From: Undaria pinnatifida
Taxonomy: Eukaryota > Sar > Phaeophyceae > Laminariales > Alariaceae
Length of the DNA stretch: 64,000 nt
NCBI GenBank assembly: GCA_012845835.1
Contig: JABAKD010000002.1
Location: 20,908,129 to 20,972,128, forward strand
Reading direction: 5' to 3'
The notes below the pieces were generated by a model. The model was not told the DNA's origin. It was given only the letters and a program-made list of their open reading frames with translations, and searched no databases. The position numbers and the translations under genes are program-made. Shown here piece by piece: positions 36,569 through 50,100 of this stretch (positions are counted from its first letter, which is position 1; each line of letters opens with the position of its first letter).

Positions 36569-36677
36569 GGTTTTGGTAAATTGTCAGAGTGTTGCTGTGC
36601 TGTACGTAGCTACTGCTTCTGTGCTGGTTCTTCTCATCTTTCTCTGTTCGTCCTCTCTTGGAACTAGACGAGAAAAA
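36569..36677. promoter_or_regulatory. presumed bidirectional promoter, helicase/cathepsin Z
   Basis: Only 109 bases separate the outermost possible helicase ATG (36568, minus) from the cathepsin ATG (36678, plus). If the helicase starts at the internal Met at 36379 the gap is 298 bases. No TATA box is obvious. The region is pyrimidine-rich on the plus strand. Inferred from gene layout only. Confidence 0.55.
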
Positions 36678-39600
36678 ATGGCAAGGCTGGCATGGATAGG
36701 CACGGCCGTCCTCATGGCCTCCACGGCAGCGGCATCTGAGGAGAGCACGCGGCGCCACCGCAACGAGATTGTCTACGGTAAAGACCATCTCTTCATGGAG
36801 AAGGTGAGAAACACAACATAGCACGTTGTGCTTCGTTGTGTCGCAGGTTGCGCTGCTACCACTGCTGTTGCTGTCTGCTGCCGGTAACTCCTACCAGGGA
36901 GGTGTGGGTATCTTCAGTTGAGCCCAGCGAAGAGGTGGCCGCTGCTGCTGTAGCATAGGCAAATAAACGGCATGTAATGGTTGCCGACAAAAATTGGTAT
37001 CTGCTACGTACCACTACCTGGTAGTTCGTAGAAGTTGGTTCGACCTGAATTTCAACTTGCAAATTGCCCATTTGCCCCGCCTCAATCAATCAAAATATTT
37101 TTCGTGGTTTGGCATGGGGCACTGATTGCAGCATTGCAGTGATCAGAGTGGAGTCTGGTGGGAATGTGATTGTCAGACGCGATGCTTGTTGTTGGATGCT
37201 TCGACTTTTTATTTCGGCCTCTGGCTGCTGTAGCGCCTTTGAGACTGAGAGGGAAAGCAAGAAGGAGAGGGAGAGGGAGAAGGAGAGGGAGAGGGAGAAG
37301 GAGAGGGAGACAAGCAGACAACAATATACACGGGCGACGAGTATAGATAGACACAAAGGGCAAGCAGTACCTGGTACGGCATACTGCTGTAGACGAGGGT
37401 AAAAAGAGTGAAATTGTAACACTGGCTCTGACACAGACGCTGGCAGCTATCATATAAATGAATTACACTCCAGCTGTGAGATCGAGGATTTTGTCGAAAC
37501 TCATCTTTGCAAGCTGTGTGTGATACTCCGATCGCGCGTATTACGGGTTGTGTGTCCTCAATAAGGATATAGGTCGGCGACTCCCCTTGCAACTGCAGTG
37601 TAGCTATCCGGGTCAACAGGGTGACGTTAGTCAGTCTGTGCGCGGAAACTATAAAACCCGTTTTTGAGGGGGACAAAATCTGACCTCTGTGGAAGGAAAT
37701 GCACCAGTTTATCAAGTGAATCCTGTAAGTCGAATAACCGGTGAGGGGAGGGCGGAGTTTTTAAGGACGTGGGGGCCTGGGTTTGATCAAGAGTGGGGGG
37801 GGGCGGGCGGGGCAGCTCAAATTGTGCGTGGAAACTATAAATCCTGTCCTGTAAGTCGTACAACCAGTGAGGAGAGGGCGGAGCGTTCGAGGGGGTGGGG
37901 GGACAGAAGGGTTTTTTTAACCAACATATTTAGGTCGCATAGATGTAGGGGTTTGCTATATGCGTGGTGCTAGGTCTAGGAGATGGTGCGGGTGGTGGGG
38001 AAGGAGGGGGCGTTGGGGGGGGGCGGGGGGGGGGGGGGGGGCGAATAAAAGCTACGTCATGGATGGCTAGAAAGATAATGACGTGATATCAATTGCGTAG
38101 AAGTGTTTATTACTCTGGCCGATTTCGATTGTAGGTGGGGCGTTTGAACAAAAGGGCGGGGAAGAAAAAAGGGGGGGGGGGGGGATGAATTGGAGCTACG
38201 GTATGGATGGCTAAAAAGATAATGAGGTGATATCAGCTGGCTGGTAGTGTTTACTACTTTCAGGCAGGTTTATGCTAGACACAGGCACAAAGATAAGGAG
38301 GGGGACGCAGGAGGGGGGGGTACGAAGATAGGACACGGCAAGGTGATTTTTTAATGTGGGTGCACCAAAAACGTGACACAAACTACCGACAGACGATTTC
38401 CAACAACTTCATGACACAAATTACGGACGGCTAGGTGTTTTGTGAAAAAACAACTCCCAAAACATGATATCTTCACGTAACAGAATCTCGAGAAAAAACG
38501 AAGCAGTAAAGCCTTCTCTTCGGCTTTTGGCGCTAGCTTTAGCACGGCCACTGACAATTAGGCAGCCTCTGCTGCAGGCATGGACGAGTGTGGTTGATCC
38601 GCAGCGAACTATTCCGCTGTGCTCGCTTCTCTGTGGCCATAGTCCATGCGGAACGGTGATTTTTTCGTGTGGGTGCACCCAAAACGTGACTCAAATCACC
38701 GACGACATTCAAACAACTTCGTCGTGACACAAATTACCGACGGCAAGGCGTTTCGTGACAAAACAACTCCCAAAACATGATATATTCACGTAACAAAATC
38801 TCGAGACAAAACCGAGCAGAAGAGCCGTCTCTTCGGCCTTTGGCGCTGGCTTTAGGGCCCAGATTAACGAAGAGCACGGAAAATCGTAATTCGTTTTTTT
38901 TTTTTTATTTCATGAAAAATACACGAAAAATTCAACTCTGCTTCTTATCAAGGAACGGCGTAGTGCGTTCTAGAATTAAAAATACCAAAAGGGTCAACGA
39001 ACACCCGTGGGCGACGACCGAGGCGAGCGATGGCTCGCGCCCTCCCCGGAGCGCCGCGGCTATCGGCAGATTGTTTTGGCCGGCAGCGGCTTGGAGGCTA
39101 TGGCTCTAGGCGTCTCTCGGATGGGCTGGCGCCACCCCGCCGCCCGACACGGGCAGCAGCGACGGGGATATATCGGTCAAACTTCTGAGTAAAGTCGTCA
39201 TGTGGTAGTTGGTCGTCGAGGTGCAGGGCGACGAAAAACTGGGTTTGCGGCGGTCTCGATTGTTTCGAAGCGTTGCAGGGGGTCTACGCTGTGCTAAGAA
39301 CCTTCGGAGGCCGCACGGCGGCTGCTCCGGTCGTCCTACCTCTCGCAATGGTAGCTTCTCGCCTCTCAATGAGCCGACGACATGGCACCATTTCGCGTGG
39401 CCGGCTTCGGTTACATAAAACATGCCATGTCTAGGTGGACAAACTCCCCAATTTGAATATCGATTTTCGACTAAATTCGACCGAGAAAGTCTTTTTTTAC
39501 TTCTTTGTTGAATTTGATTTTTCGTAACAATTATGAGAATGCCTGCTTGGTGATTCATTTTTTGACCAATCAGATGCAAATTAACTTCAATTCTCAAAAA

Positions 39601-42600
39601 TAAAATCGAAATTCGATTTGGCTAGTTCCTCGTTAATTTGGGCCCTTAGCACGGCCGCTGACACTCAGGCAGCCTCTGCTGCAGGCATGGGCGAGTGCGG
39701 TTGATCCACAGCGAACTATTCCGCTGTGCTCGCTTTTCTGTGGCCATGGTCCATGCGGAAAGGCGGTTTTTTGTTGTGGGTGCATCAAACACGTGACACA
39801 AATTACCGACGGACGATATCCAACAACTTCGTGACACAAATTGCGGACGGCAAGGCGTTTTGTGACAAAACAACCCCCACATCATGATATCTTCACGTAA
39901 CATAATCTCGAGACAAAACCAAGCAGTAGAGCCGTCTCTTCGGCCTTTGGAGCTGGCTTTAGCACGGCCGCTGACACTCAAACAGCCTCTGCTGCAGGCA
40001 TGGACGAGTGCGGTTGATCCGCAGCGAACTATTCCGCTGTGCTCGCTTCACTGTGGCCGTAGTCGATGCCTTTTCATGTCACCTTCCTTCTTTTTTTGCT
40101 CGTCGTCGTACGTTTGAGGTACGAGGAAACCCGTACGTACGGGGCGAGAACAGCAGTATGTACGACGATATGAACGCCAACCGACGACATTGGCAAACAC
40201 ATAACAGTAGGTGTAGCAGCAATAGCCGTAGGGCGAAACTTATAGTACATACTGCAGCAATCAGTAGCAACAAGAACCACAGCAGATAGCTTAAAGTGCA
40301 GTACGAGCGCCGTTGGCAAGCTTAGTCGTACTCGCATCACTGTGTCCAATATTTAACGACCGTTTTATTTTCATATTAGAACAGGAAAAAATGTTACATT
40401 TCTTGTAAGAATGATACGTCGTACGAGCGGACGTTCTGGTGTGCTGCTAGACCATCGAGCACACCGCAGGTTTTACATAAACAAGAGCGAATAATTTTTC
40501 CCCATCCGCCGGAGGATAAAAAAAATAAAATAAAAACAACAAGAGCGAACAAAAGCAGTAGCCTTGTTGCGATGTTCTCACCCCACAAATAACACCAGAT
40601 AAAGTACCAAATATATTTCGATGTTTGAGGTGGTCCGCGCATTTGTCATCAGTTTTTCCAAAACGTGCAGCGAAGCCGCGCTCGGGTCGGAGCCCTAGCC
40701 TGGGTTACGGTTGGTGTTAGGGTTAGGGTTAGGGTTAGGGTTGTGGTTTGGGTTAGGGTTGGGGTTAGGGTTAGGGTTAGGGTTAGGGTGGGTCGACGCC
40801 CTCTCGCGATTTGACAAAAGAAACACACACACAAAAACACAAAAACAGCCTGAAAACCTCTATAAAGCGAAATATATTTGGTACTTCATCTGGTACGATT
40901 TGTGGGACAAAGCCGGTAAAGGCGCCTCAACAAGAGTGCAGGGCATGGGGGCCCCCAAAGATTTGGTATAGAATACGATACGAGCACTACTACTCTTAAT
41001 GTTACACCTACATATATATGTACCTGGTACTTCCGTTGCTGCTTAATGTGCAAGTAAATACTATGCGCCCAAGCGATACGGAGGCGCAAGGAAGTTCGGT
41101 GAGTGGCAGCGTATCGTCCATCTCCGAATCGAGTGAAGAGGGCTCGGGCTCGGGTTCGACGCTCGAGCGCGGAGGACTCAGGTTCGGCACTCGGGCTCGA
41201 GCGCGTATGCACGTACCCGGGGAAAAAGGATGGTCCCTGATACCTGCTGCTACTTATTCCGCATCGGCTGCTTGTGCGCGGCTTTTGTGCCGCCCCTGCA
41301 ACGTTCTGTCCATGCATGTCGACGCTTCGAGGCCGCCGCGTCGCTCTCATCGTGGACTACGTGCCCCACCGCTCTTTGGATGGTGTCCCCACCGTTCCTC
41401 TGCTCGTAAGCGCTTGTATTTCGTTGCGTGTCTGTCTTTTATGCCCGTGGCCCATGCGGAGCTTTTCCAAGGGCGTTTATTCCCCAAATTATGCGTTTTG
41501 TGAAGGCATGGTCCTCCGCCCCAATGTAATGAAATCAAACGGGGTTTGCTAGATGCCACATAACCCAACTTGGATCGTGGGTCCAGTATTTGCACCGATT
41601 ACATCTTCATGATGTGGAGATTAGCCAGCAGTGGATGGAAATTACCCCAAAATAGCCAGTTTTTGGGAGATTTCACTTCTAATTTTTTTTTCCAATTTAA
41701 CGACAAACTTGCCCATTCTTTGAATGCATTGGGTCTGGAGACGTGCCCAAACTCCCAGTTGAAGCTTCATGCGGAATCTCTCGCACCATGCGTTTGAAAA
41801 TTCAAGAATTTTATACACTTACACATGAAGTAATTCTACGGTGGGTGGAGGCGTCGGCTTTTGGCGGGGATGTTTTTTTTTTGGCTGGTTGTTTGCCGCG
41901 TTTTTTAGTGGTCGATATGCACCGAATCGCAGGCCTAATTGTATGCTAGTCCGAAAATGATACCCTGGTATGGATTTTCGGGTCCCAGAACCAGACGGGC
42001 AGAATCGGGCTCGCAGTTGACGTATTTAAAATAGTTTTATAGAATCGGATCGACAACCCGTATAATGAAACCCGGATTTTCAGGTTGTTTTTGGACAAAG
42101 CTCTCCCGACTTAATCAACAACGGCGATCGCTTGACTACGTTCTCGTACGAGCTCGCCGGACCAGAGCATCTAAGGCGCACGCAGAGGAAGCTTTGTAGG
42201 TACGGTGAGGGAAAACACGCATGTGCGCTTGGCGCGAGGAGGGGTCTCTCGCCCCTCGCTCCCGCCGATCTCGTGCATCAACGACGACGAGTCGCACACG
42301 GTGGTTGTACTCTTCCTCGACGACACGAGCAGTGTGTATTTTGTGGTTGGCGAGTGGTGCAATCGCGACTGCGAGGAGAGTTGCAAGGCTCTCGTAGTCG
42401 TATCCATCACTATCCGATCCCATCGGCTCGTGGTGAAGCCCGAGATGTGTACCACTGGGTAGCGGGACACAGCAGCATACGGACGAATACGCCCATGATA
42501 CGTGTTGCTTGCTCAGCAGGTAGATATGTCTGATGCGTGTCTTGTGTCTTGTATCACTACTGCTGTTTTCGGCTTGTTACCACGCTTGTCGCCTCCCATG

Positions 42601-44144
42601 ACGTATGGAAAACCAAATCCGGATGCCATTTTCGGATACGATTTTATCTAAAACTGGGCCCTCGTTTCCTTTTGGGGGCCGACCCGAAAACGATATCGGA
42701 AAATGGAAGACTGAAAAATCACCAGGTTGGGTCTTTTTAAGATATGCAAATCGGTTTCGCGATCCGAACGTTAATTTTCGGGTCCAGAAATTATGTTATA
42801 AGATATCTTATAAGATATGGTCTTAAACTCGTATTAATTGTTGTTGTTGTCACATCGCCTGAGCCGGGGACATGAATCAACCCCCCCTTGTGTGGGAAAT
42901 ACCTGACCGTGTTCATTGGCAACCGCGGCGGCGAACGCTTCAGGGATTCCAAACGGGGTCCCTCATTTCCAGGCGCTTTTCAGGCGTCGTCACAATTAGA
43001 AAGCGGTATTTGCTCGTAGTGAAGACGAGCAAAAGTGAAGAGACAGGCAGTAATATATCATAGACAGTTATCAATAGTAGAGGCAGGGACAACGTGTTTG
43101 AGAGATAGCCCGTACAGTAGACATGGAGTGGAAGAGGTAGAGGCAGAGACATACAGAACTAGACAGGGATAAAAGAGAGAGTCATCTCTGATCACGGGCC
43201 TTGATGCGTGCCTCAAACCATATGCCTTAAATAATTCTTTTCAACTTCCGGGAGCTTTTCGCTTTTTTTTTCGCTGAACGGCCTAGGGACAAAAAGCCGT
43301 GGTCACAGGTATCCACCCTTCTTCCTCCCCCCAGTGCATGCCTGACGCTTTTGTCACGCACGCAGGGTTCAACATTCCCACAGCTCCTCAACTTTCTTGA
43401 GTTTGTCTCACGCAGGCTCTCGCTCTGACAGCTTTCAAGGACGGAACAATGATGCAGAAAGCATGCCTCTTTGTTCTCACCGAAATTCGAACCCCAAATA
43501 ACCGCCAGCAGAGACGGCAGAGTAGTACACCAGTCTATTTGCAGCTAAGCTAAATGTTGGCGTGCGAATCGACGACCTGCGGGAATGCTGAACTCGATGC
43601 GCGGTACGCATGGTGGGGGAGAATAGGGGGCCATGTGACTACGACGGCTTGGGCAGGAGTTAACTGCGCACAAACGTTCGCGCGAGTTGAAACGGATAAT
43701 GTAGGGATAAGCACAAGTATGTGCTAGGTACTAGCGGCTGATTACCAGTGTGTATTCACGTTGTGCTTTGTTTCTCCGTGTCAATACCGAGCTCTTGTTA
43801 TCAGGCATACAACAGTTGTAATATTGGATGGCCTGCTATCTCGTCCACAATCCACCGCTGCTTGTATTTATAGTACTGTTGAGTATCGTTGCTACTTGAT
43901 AGTAGTTTTGATTTAGCTACTTTTGACACCCGCTACCACACGCAACAACAATGACCCGGCTACATACGCGGACATTAACGCCTCGCCCCCCCCACTCCCT
44001 CCTGGTCGCGATCGTGGTCTTCCTTTTTTTTTGTTGTCGTCATCGCCATCCTCATCGTCATCTTCACCATCATTGTCGCCGTCGTCATCGTCGTCATCAT
44101 CACCATCATAATCGTCATCACCATCATCATCATCGTCATCATTG

Positions 44145-44175
<31 letters not shown>

Positions 44176-47100
44176 CATCATAATCACCGTCATCATCATG
44201 ACCATCATCATCATCATCGTCACCACCATCATCGTCACCACCATCATAATCATCGCCACCATCATAATCATCGCGACCATCATCATCAACATCACCATCA
44301 CCATCATGATCAGCGACTCTCTCCGCTACCGCACACGTATGTGGATCCGTTGGAGCTCCCTCCCATGTTCTCGTGGACCAACATCGGGGGGAGGTCTTTG
44401 GTGACAAAGAACCTTAACCAGCACATTCCCCAGTACTGTGGCTCTTGGTGAGCTTCTTGGGCACCCTCTCTATACCTTAATTCGGGGCCCCCAATGAATA
44501 CGTGCAACGTAAAACAAACAGCATCGTAATGGTTGTTTGTTAAAACAGTACGCGAAATTACCTAATAAAATCGAGAGTTGAGAAAACAAGGACTGGGTTA
44601 TTGCGCGAATTGTACGTATACCATTTATTATTATACAATCAGTCTGGGACACACACCTTCATAACGGAAGAAGTTGAATGTGGCACAAAGTTAGAGTTCC
44701 TTACGTAAGCACTTGAGAAGTTGAGCGTACCAGTTAATGTACTGAACTAGTGGAGGACACGCACTGCTGTTAGTATCGTAAGAGCTTGCTGTTATAACGT
44801 AAAGAGTTCGAGTCTGGCACGGAGTCAAGAGTTTCTTCACTGGTTCGCGTCGCGTACTATCGTACACTTCAACGCAAAGTGGAGTTGATTTGGAGGGGGT
44901 GGAAGAGTACACGAAACGCAACTGCTGTCCTTTTTTATTCGCCATGCACCAGGTATCTGATATTTGTCATCTGGAATGAGGTGCCCGGTATCAGGTACCT
45001 GGTATCGTTGCCAGGTACCCGCTTTTTGTACCTCTGGTAGTGTGCGTTTTTTTGTTTTTTGTTTTCTGCCTTGTATTTTGCCGGTGTTTTTCTAATTTTG
45101 AGTGTATATCCGCCCCGCTGGCTTTTGTTTGATTTGTTAGCTGGGCTCACGGGGCGCTGAGCAGCCTGGCCGATCGCATCAAGATCCTGCGAGGGGGACA
45201 CGGCCAGGAAATTAACCTCGCCATCCAGGTGACTTGGTTGGTGATGATGACTGTTGTTGTGGTGACCTGGTCGATGCTGATAAACTGCTATTACTACACA
45301 GCATTAGTGGTAGACCTTGCCGCTTACCTGGCGTTCGGCACTGTGATTGAAGCACACTGTGCGCTGCTGCTGCTGCCTGTGTGCGATGCGAAGAAGGAAT
45401 AGCCGTACAATAGCGTTGGTTCATTGGGTGGGGGTTAGGGTTGAGATCAGTTGCGTTCGTATCGCCCTTCACGATATCGGTAGTAGTGTTGGACAAGTCG
45501 CAAGATGCTCCCTTGTGGATGATCTATGGTCGATGGACCGTTGATGGTATCTACTGTGATAGTTGATAGTTGATGTTTTTTTTCCGTTGCTATATAAAAT
45601 TTTGTCCACCGGCGGATGGGCAAAATAAGACTCACCAGATGGTGATTGGTGATTGATACTGATACGTTGATGGATATTAAGTTATGTACAAGAATTCCCG
45701 TCGGAGTCGTGTTATAACGGTTACGGAGGCGACGCAAGAATTAGGAAAGCGAACTGAATACTCGTGTAGCTTCTATCTCTATATATACACTCTCGTATGT
45801 TGTGCATGTGTTTGTAGTCAAGACCATGCTAGAGGGACACAGAATGGGTATCAGCATCTCCGATCAGGTGCTACCTGCTGTTTGACGGTGGATGGTCAAA
45901 AAGGGGTTGTGGCGGTGGCGATGATTGTGGCGATTGATAATTTGACGGTCCGTAGATGAAAAAAAAGTAGTCGCTAGTGAATTGAATTAATAGATCGATT
46001 TTGGTGGTGATGCGATGATTGACGAGAATGGTGGAGGCGACAGCGATGGCGGTGGTGGTGGTGGTGGTGGTGATGGCGATAGTGGTGGTGGTGGTGGTGG
46101 TGGTGGTGGTGGTGGTGGTGATGGCGATGGTGATGGTGGTGATGGCGATGGTGATGGTGGTGGCGGTGATGGCGATAGTGGTGGTGGTGGTGGTGGTGAT
46201 GGCGGTGGTCATGGCGGTGGTGGTGATGGCGATAGTGGTGGTGGTGATGGCGATAGCGGTAGTGGTGGTGGTGGTGGTGATAGTGGTGGTCATGGCGGTG
46301 GTGGAGGTGGTGGTGGTGATGGTGATAGAGGTGGTGGTGGTGTTGATGGCGATAGCAGTGGTGGTGGTGATAGTGGTGGTGGTGGTGGTGGTGGTGGTGG
46401 TTCCGTTGACGGTGACGTTGTCAACAGTGAACGGTGATGACTGCTGTAGTGGTGTTGGTATTGGTAGTGTTTATCGTGGTGGTGATGGCAGTGGTAGGTG
46501 GGTTGGTCGTAGTGGCGGTGGTGGTGGTGGTAGTGGTGATGATCAGATGATTGCTATGATTGGTGGGGACGATGTTGGGATGATGATGTTGGTAGTTGGT
46601 CGTTTGTGTATGGTATTGTGATGGGGGTTTCTGACGCTACTGTTGATGGTGGTGGTGATATTAATTATGACGAGTGTGTCGCACTTTCTCATTCTCTTCT
46701 TGGAACCAATCGTTATAGGCATTGATTAGGCAACGTAACGCACGTCGCTGTTGAATATGTTGATGTCGCGGTTGCTGTCCCGATGTGGTTGATTATGTTT
46801 TCAGTATCCTTGCCAATTACCCCGCTCCTCTTACACAACAGCCCCCCCCCCCCCCCCGCCCCCCTCGTACTGAAAAAATGCTTTGTTGTGTTGGCAAACC
46901 TGAACTTCGCCTCCCTCTCTGTCTCCCACCCTTGACCCCATAATTGCAGATGGTCCTTAACTGCGGTACGGAAGTTGCAGGGTCATGCAATGGCGGTACT
47001 CACACGGGGACGTACGAGTTCGCCTCAAACAACGAGATCCCGTTTGATACCTGCCAGCAGTACCAGGCTTCGGACAACACTTGCGACGGCATGGGGATTT

Positions 47101-50100
47101 GCAAGACATGCTGGGTAAGGAATGAATGTCTGCATTTTCCCCATTCCCTAACCAGTAACGCCTCCTAGGCTATGATTCGATACGGCTCCACGAACGCCAG
47201 ATCTATTTCGTTTCATCATTTTACTTGCTACCACTCTCTCCTGAAGTATAGGCGACCTTGGGACATTAATGTTGAAGTATTTTGTTGCTCATGTTTCCGG
47301 ACAGATTGGCATGTAGATATGTTAATACATGCTGTACATACCCTCCTCGTGTCGAGCAGCCATGAAACGTTCGTTGAAAAAAAATCGCTTGTTTATGGGG
47401 GGGGGGTATCGTAGAATCAGTCATACATGGTTAATTTATGAACTCCTTTGGGACTACCGAGGGGGAAGAAATGTCGAGCGTGTTTGAAGGTCGCAGCGGT
47501 ACGATCACGAGCAAGCAGCCCGAGCTGCTGGAGCAGGGTGTCGTGTCCAGAGTGTTTTAAGAACAGCTGGACGACACGAGCTCAGCGTGGTGACGCGTGT
47601 ACTGCTTGTACTGCTGTACACTCTCCTGGACGGTTGGTGTAGTCGCACCATCGCGTCCTTTTCTCTTGTCGGTATGGACCAAGGCTTACGGTCGCGGGGT
47701 AATTTCTGGGATCTTTATTTGCACTGGCTTTACCCTGTTACTGTTTTGCGGTCTCAAGTTTCCATGCTGTTTTAACTTTGCGATATGAATCCGCAGTGGA
47801 ATGGTGAGGTACGCTGCGCCTAAAACTTGACCTGAAGACCTTTTATTCGTGAGGTACGGAGTTGCTCGTACGAGTATGATAGATCCCACCCGGTGGTTAG
47901 AAAAGGGGGTAGATCATAACGTCATCATCATCATAAAACCATCGTAACATCATAATAGCATCATCGTAACATCATCATAACATCATCATAACATCATCAT
48001 AACATATTCATAACATCATCATAACACCATCATAACATTATCATATCATCCCCCCTAGTAATACCATGCCGTAGCCTTGATCAAAACCGGTAGTGAAAAT
48101 TGGGGTATATCATAACATCATCATAGCATCATCATAACATCATCATAACATCATCATAACATCATCATAACATCATAATAACATCATCATAACATTTCCA
48201 TAACATCATCATAACATTATCATAACATCCCCATAGTAATACCATGCCGTAGCCTTGGTCAAAACCGGTAGTGAAAGTTGGGGTATATCATAACATCATC
48301 ATAACATTATCATAACATCATAATAACATCATCATAACATCGTCATCATAACATCATCATAACATTATGATAACATCCCCCCTAGTAATACCATGCCGTA
48401 GCCTTCGTCAAAACCCGGTAGTGAAAATTGGGGTATATCATTACACATCATAACATCATCATAATATTATCATAACATCATCATAACATCATCATAACAT
48501 TATCATAACATCATCATAACATCATCATAGCATAATCATAACATCATCATAACATCATCATAACATCATCATAACATCATCATAACATCATCATAACATC
48601 ATCGTAACATAATCGTAACACCATCATAACATCATCATAACATCATCATAACATCGTCATAACATCGTCATAACATCGTCACCATAACATCATCATAACA
48701 TCATCATTACACCGTCGTAACATCCCCGCTACTAATGCCATGCCGCAGCCTTGATGTATGCATAGGGTCCCAAAGAGACAATGGGTCTTTAACAAGTTTG
48801 ATATGAGTCATCCCACGGTAAGTGTTGCAGTTTTTGAGCCAAAAAAAGGTATACCTGACCGTTTGAATTCCTCAGGTGTGGAACTATCGGTTCGTACGAT
48901 AATTTTACGAGTATGTTTGTTTTTCGGTCGGGTTGTATTACAGTATCGATCACCACCACCGCCCAAATCGTCAACCATCTTCACCGTTCGCCACCGACCG
49001 TCTTGTAGGAACGCGACATCCCCTGCGAGGCTGTCGAAAGCTACCCTAACGCAACGGTGGCGGAGTACGGGGTTGTGGCGGGAGAAGCGGACATGATGGC
49101 CGAGATTTTCGCTCGAGGCCCTATCGCCTGCCAAATCTATTCGGAACCACTCCACACGTACACGGTGAGTCGTTTGCGATTTATAAGAACCCAATCGGAT
49201 TGCCCCTCCATCCCCCCTCTCGCCATACTCGCCCCTCTCCACGAGCTTGTGGACACGAACGCGGAAAAACAAGAAACGGGCAACGCTTCAATGAAACCAT
49301 AAAAAACACCTTGAGATTTTTGCCGGAACACTTACTGCGGCAGCCCCCCCCGCCCCCGCCCTCCGCCCTTCCCATGCCCTTTCACGCGGATTTGGTATCC
49401 CCCCCTGGTCCGCCAAGTTGGTGAAAACCCGACGTGCTCCGTCCCGGCATAGTTGGGATGCGAGGGTCAATGGTCATACGCCTACGACCATGCACAGATT
49501 GAGTACCCCCCCCCCCTCCCCCCCCGTCCCTGGTCTTCTAAATATTGGCTATATAGGTTTCCCACGCTTCCCCCCTGAGGCTGGGCATCAGGCAAAGTCG
49601 AGGTTTCTGCAGATTTGTTTTCATTGTTTTTTTCTTCTATTCGCCAGAGCGATCCCGTCACGCTCACTTTTTTGTTTGTGTTTGCCACGGCTCTTTTGGA
49701 CCTCCTCCCACCTCTTCCTCTTAAATATCTCTGCCCTCCCCCACCCCTCCCCCTCGCTTTTCCCCTCGCTTAATTTTCGACCCCGTGCCTCCCCGGTGCT
49801 TGTAACGTACGGTTTTCGCCGCGCGCTGCTGCTACTACGGCCATTACCGCCACCACAACCACGACCAACAACACCACTAACACCAACATCAACACAACCA
49901 CAACCAACATCACCACCACCACCAACACCACCACTACCGCCACCACCAACACCACCACCAACACCACCAACATCGCCACCGCCGCCACCACCACCGCTGT
50001 GGACATCGCTCGTGAAGGACGGAGTGATCGACATCCCAGAGCTTCCGCCTCACACTGACCACATCGTCGCTATTGCTGGGTGGGGCGAGACAGAGGAGGG

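Larger units (their letters stand above)
36804..44313 (+). other. cathepsin intron 1 (7.5 kb)
   Basis: Spliced GTGAGA...TCAG between MEK and RLSPLPHTYVDP. Contains a tandem 150-bp duplication (37635-37920), another (38040-38270), the 315-bp array, a Harbinger-like insertion, telomeric repeats, AT-rich low-copy DNA and a CAT microsatellite. An open frame at 42205-42462 is unexplained. Confidence 0.75.

Noticed and set aside
46015-46621. Gly/Asp- and Val-rich frames
   Set aside because: Translations of a GGT/GAT microsatellite.
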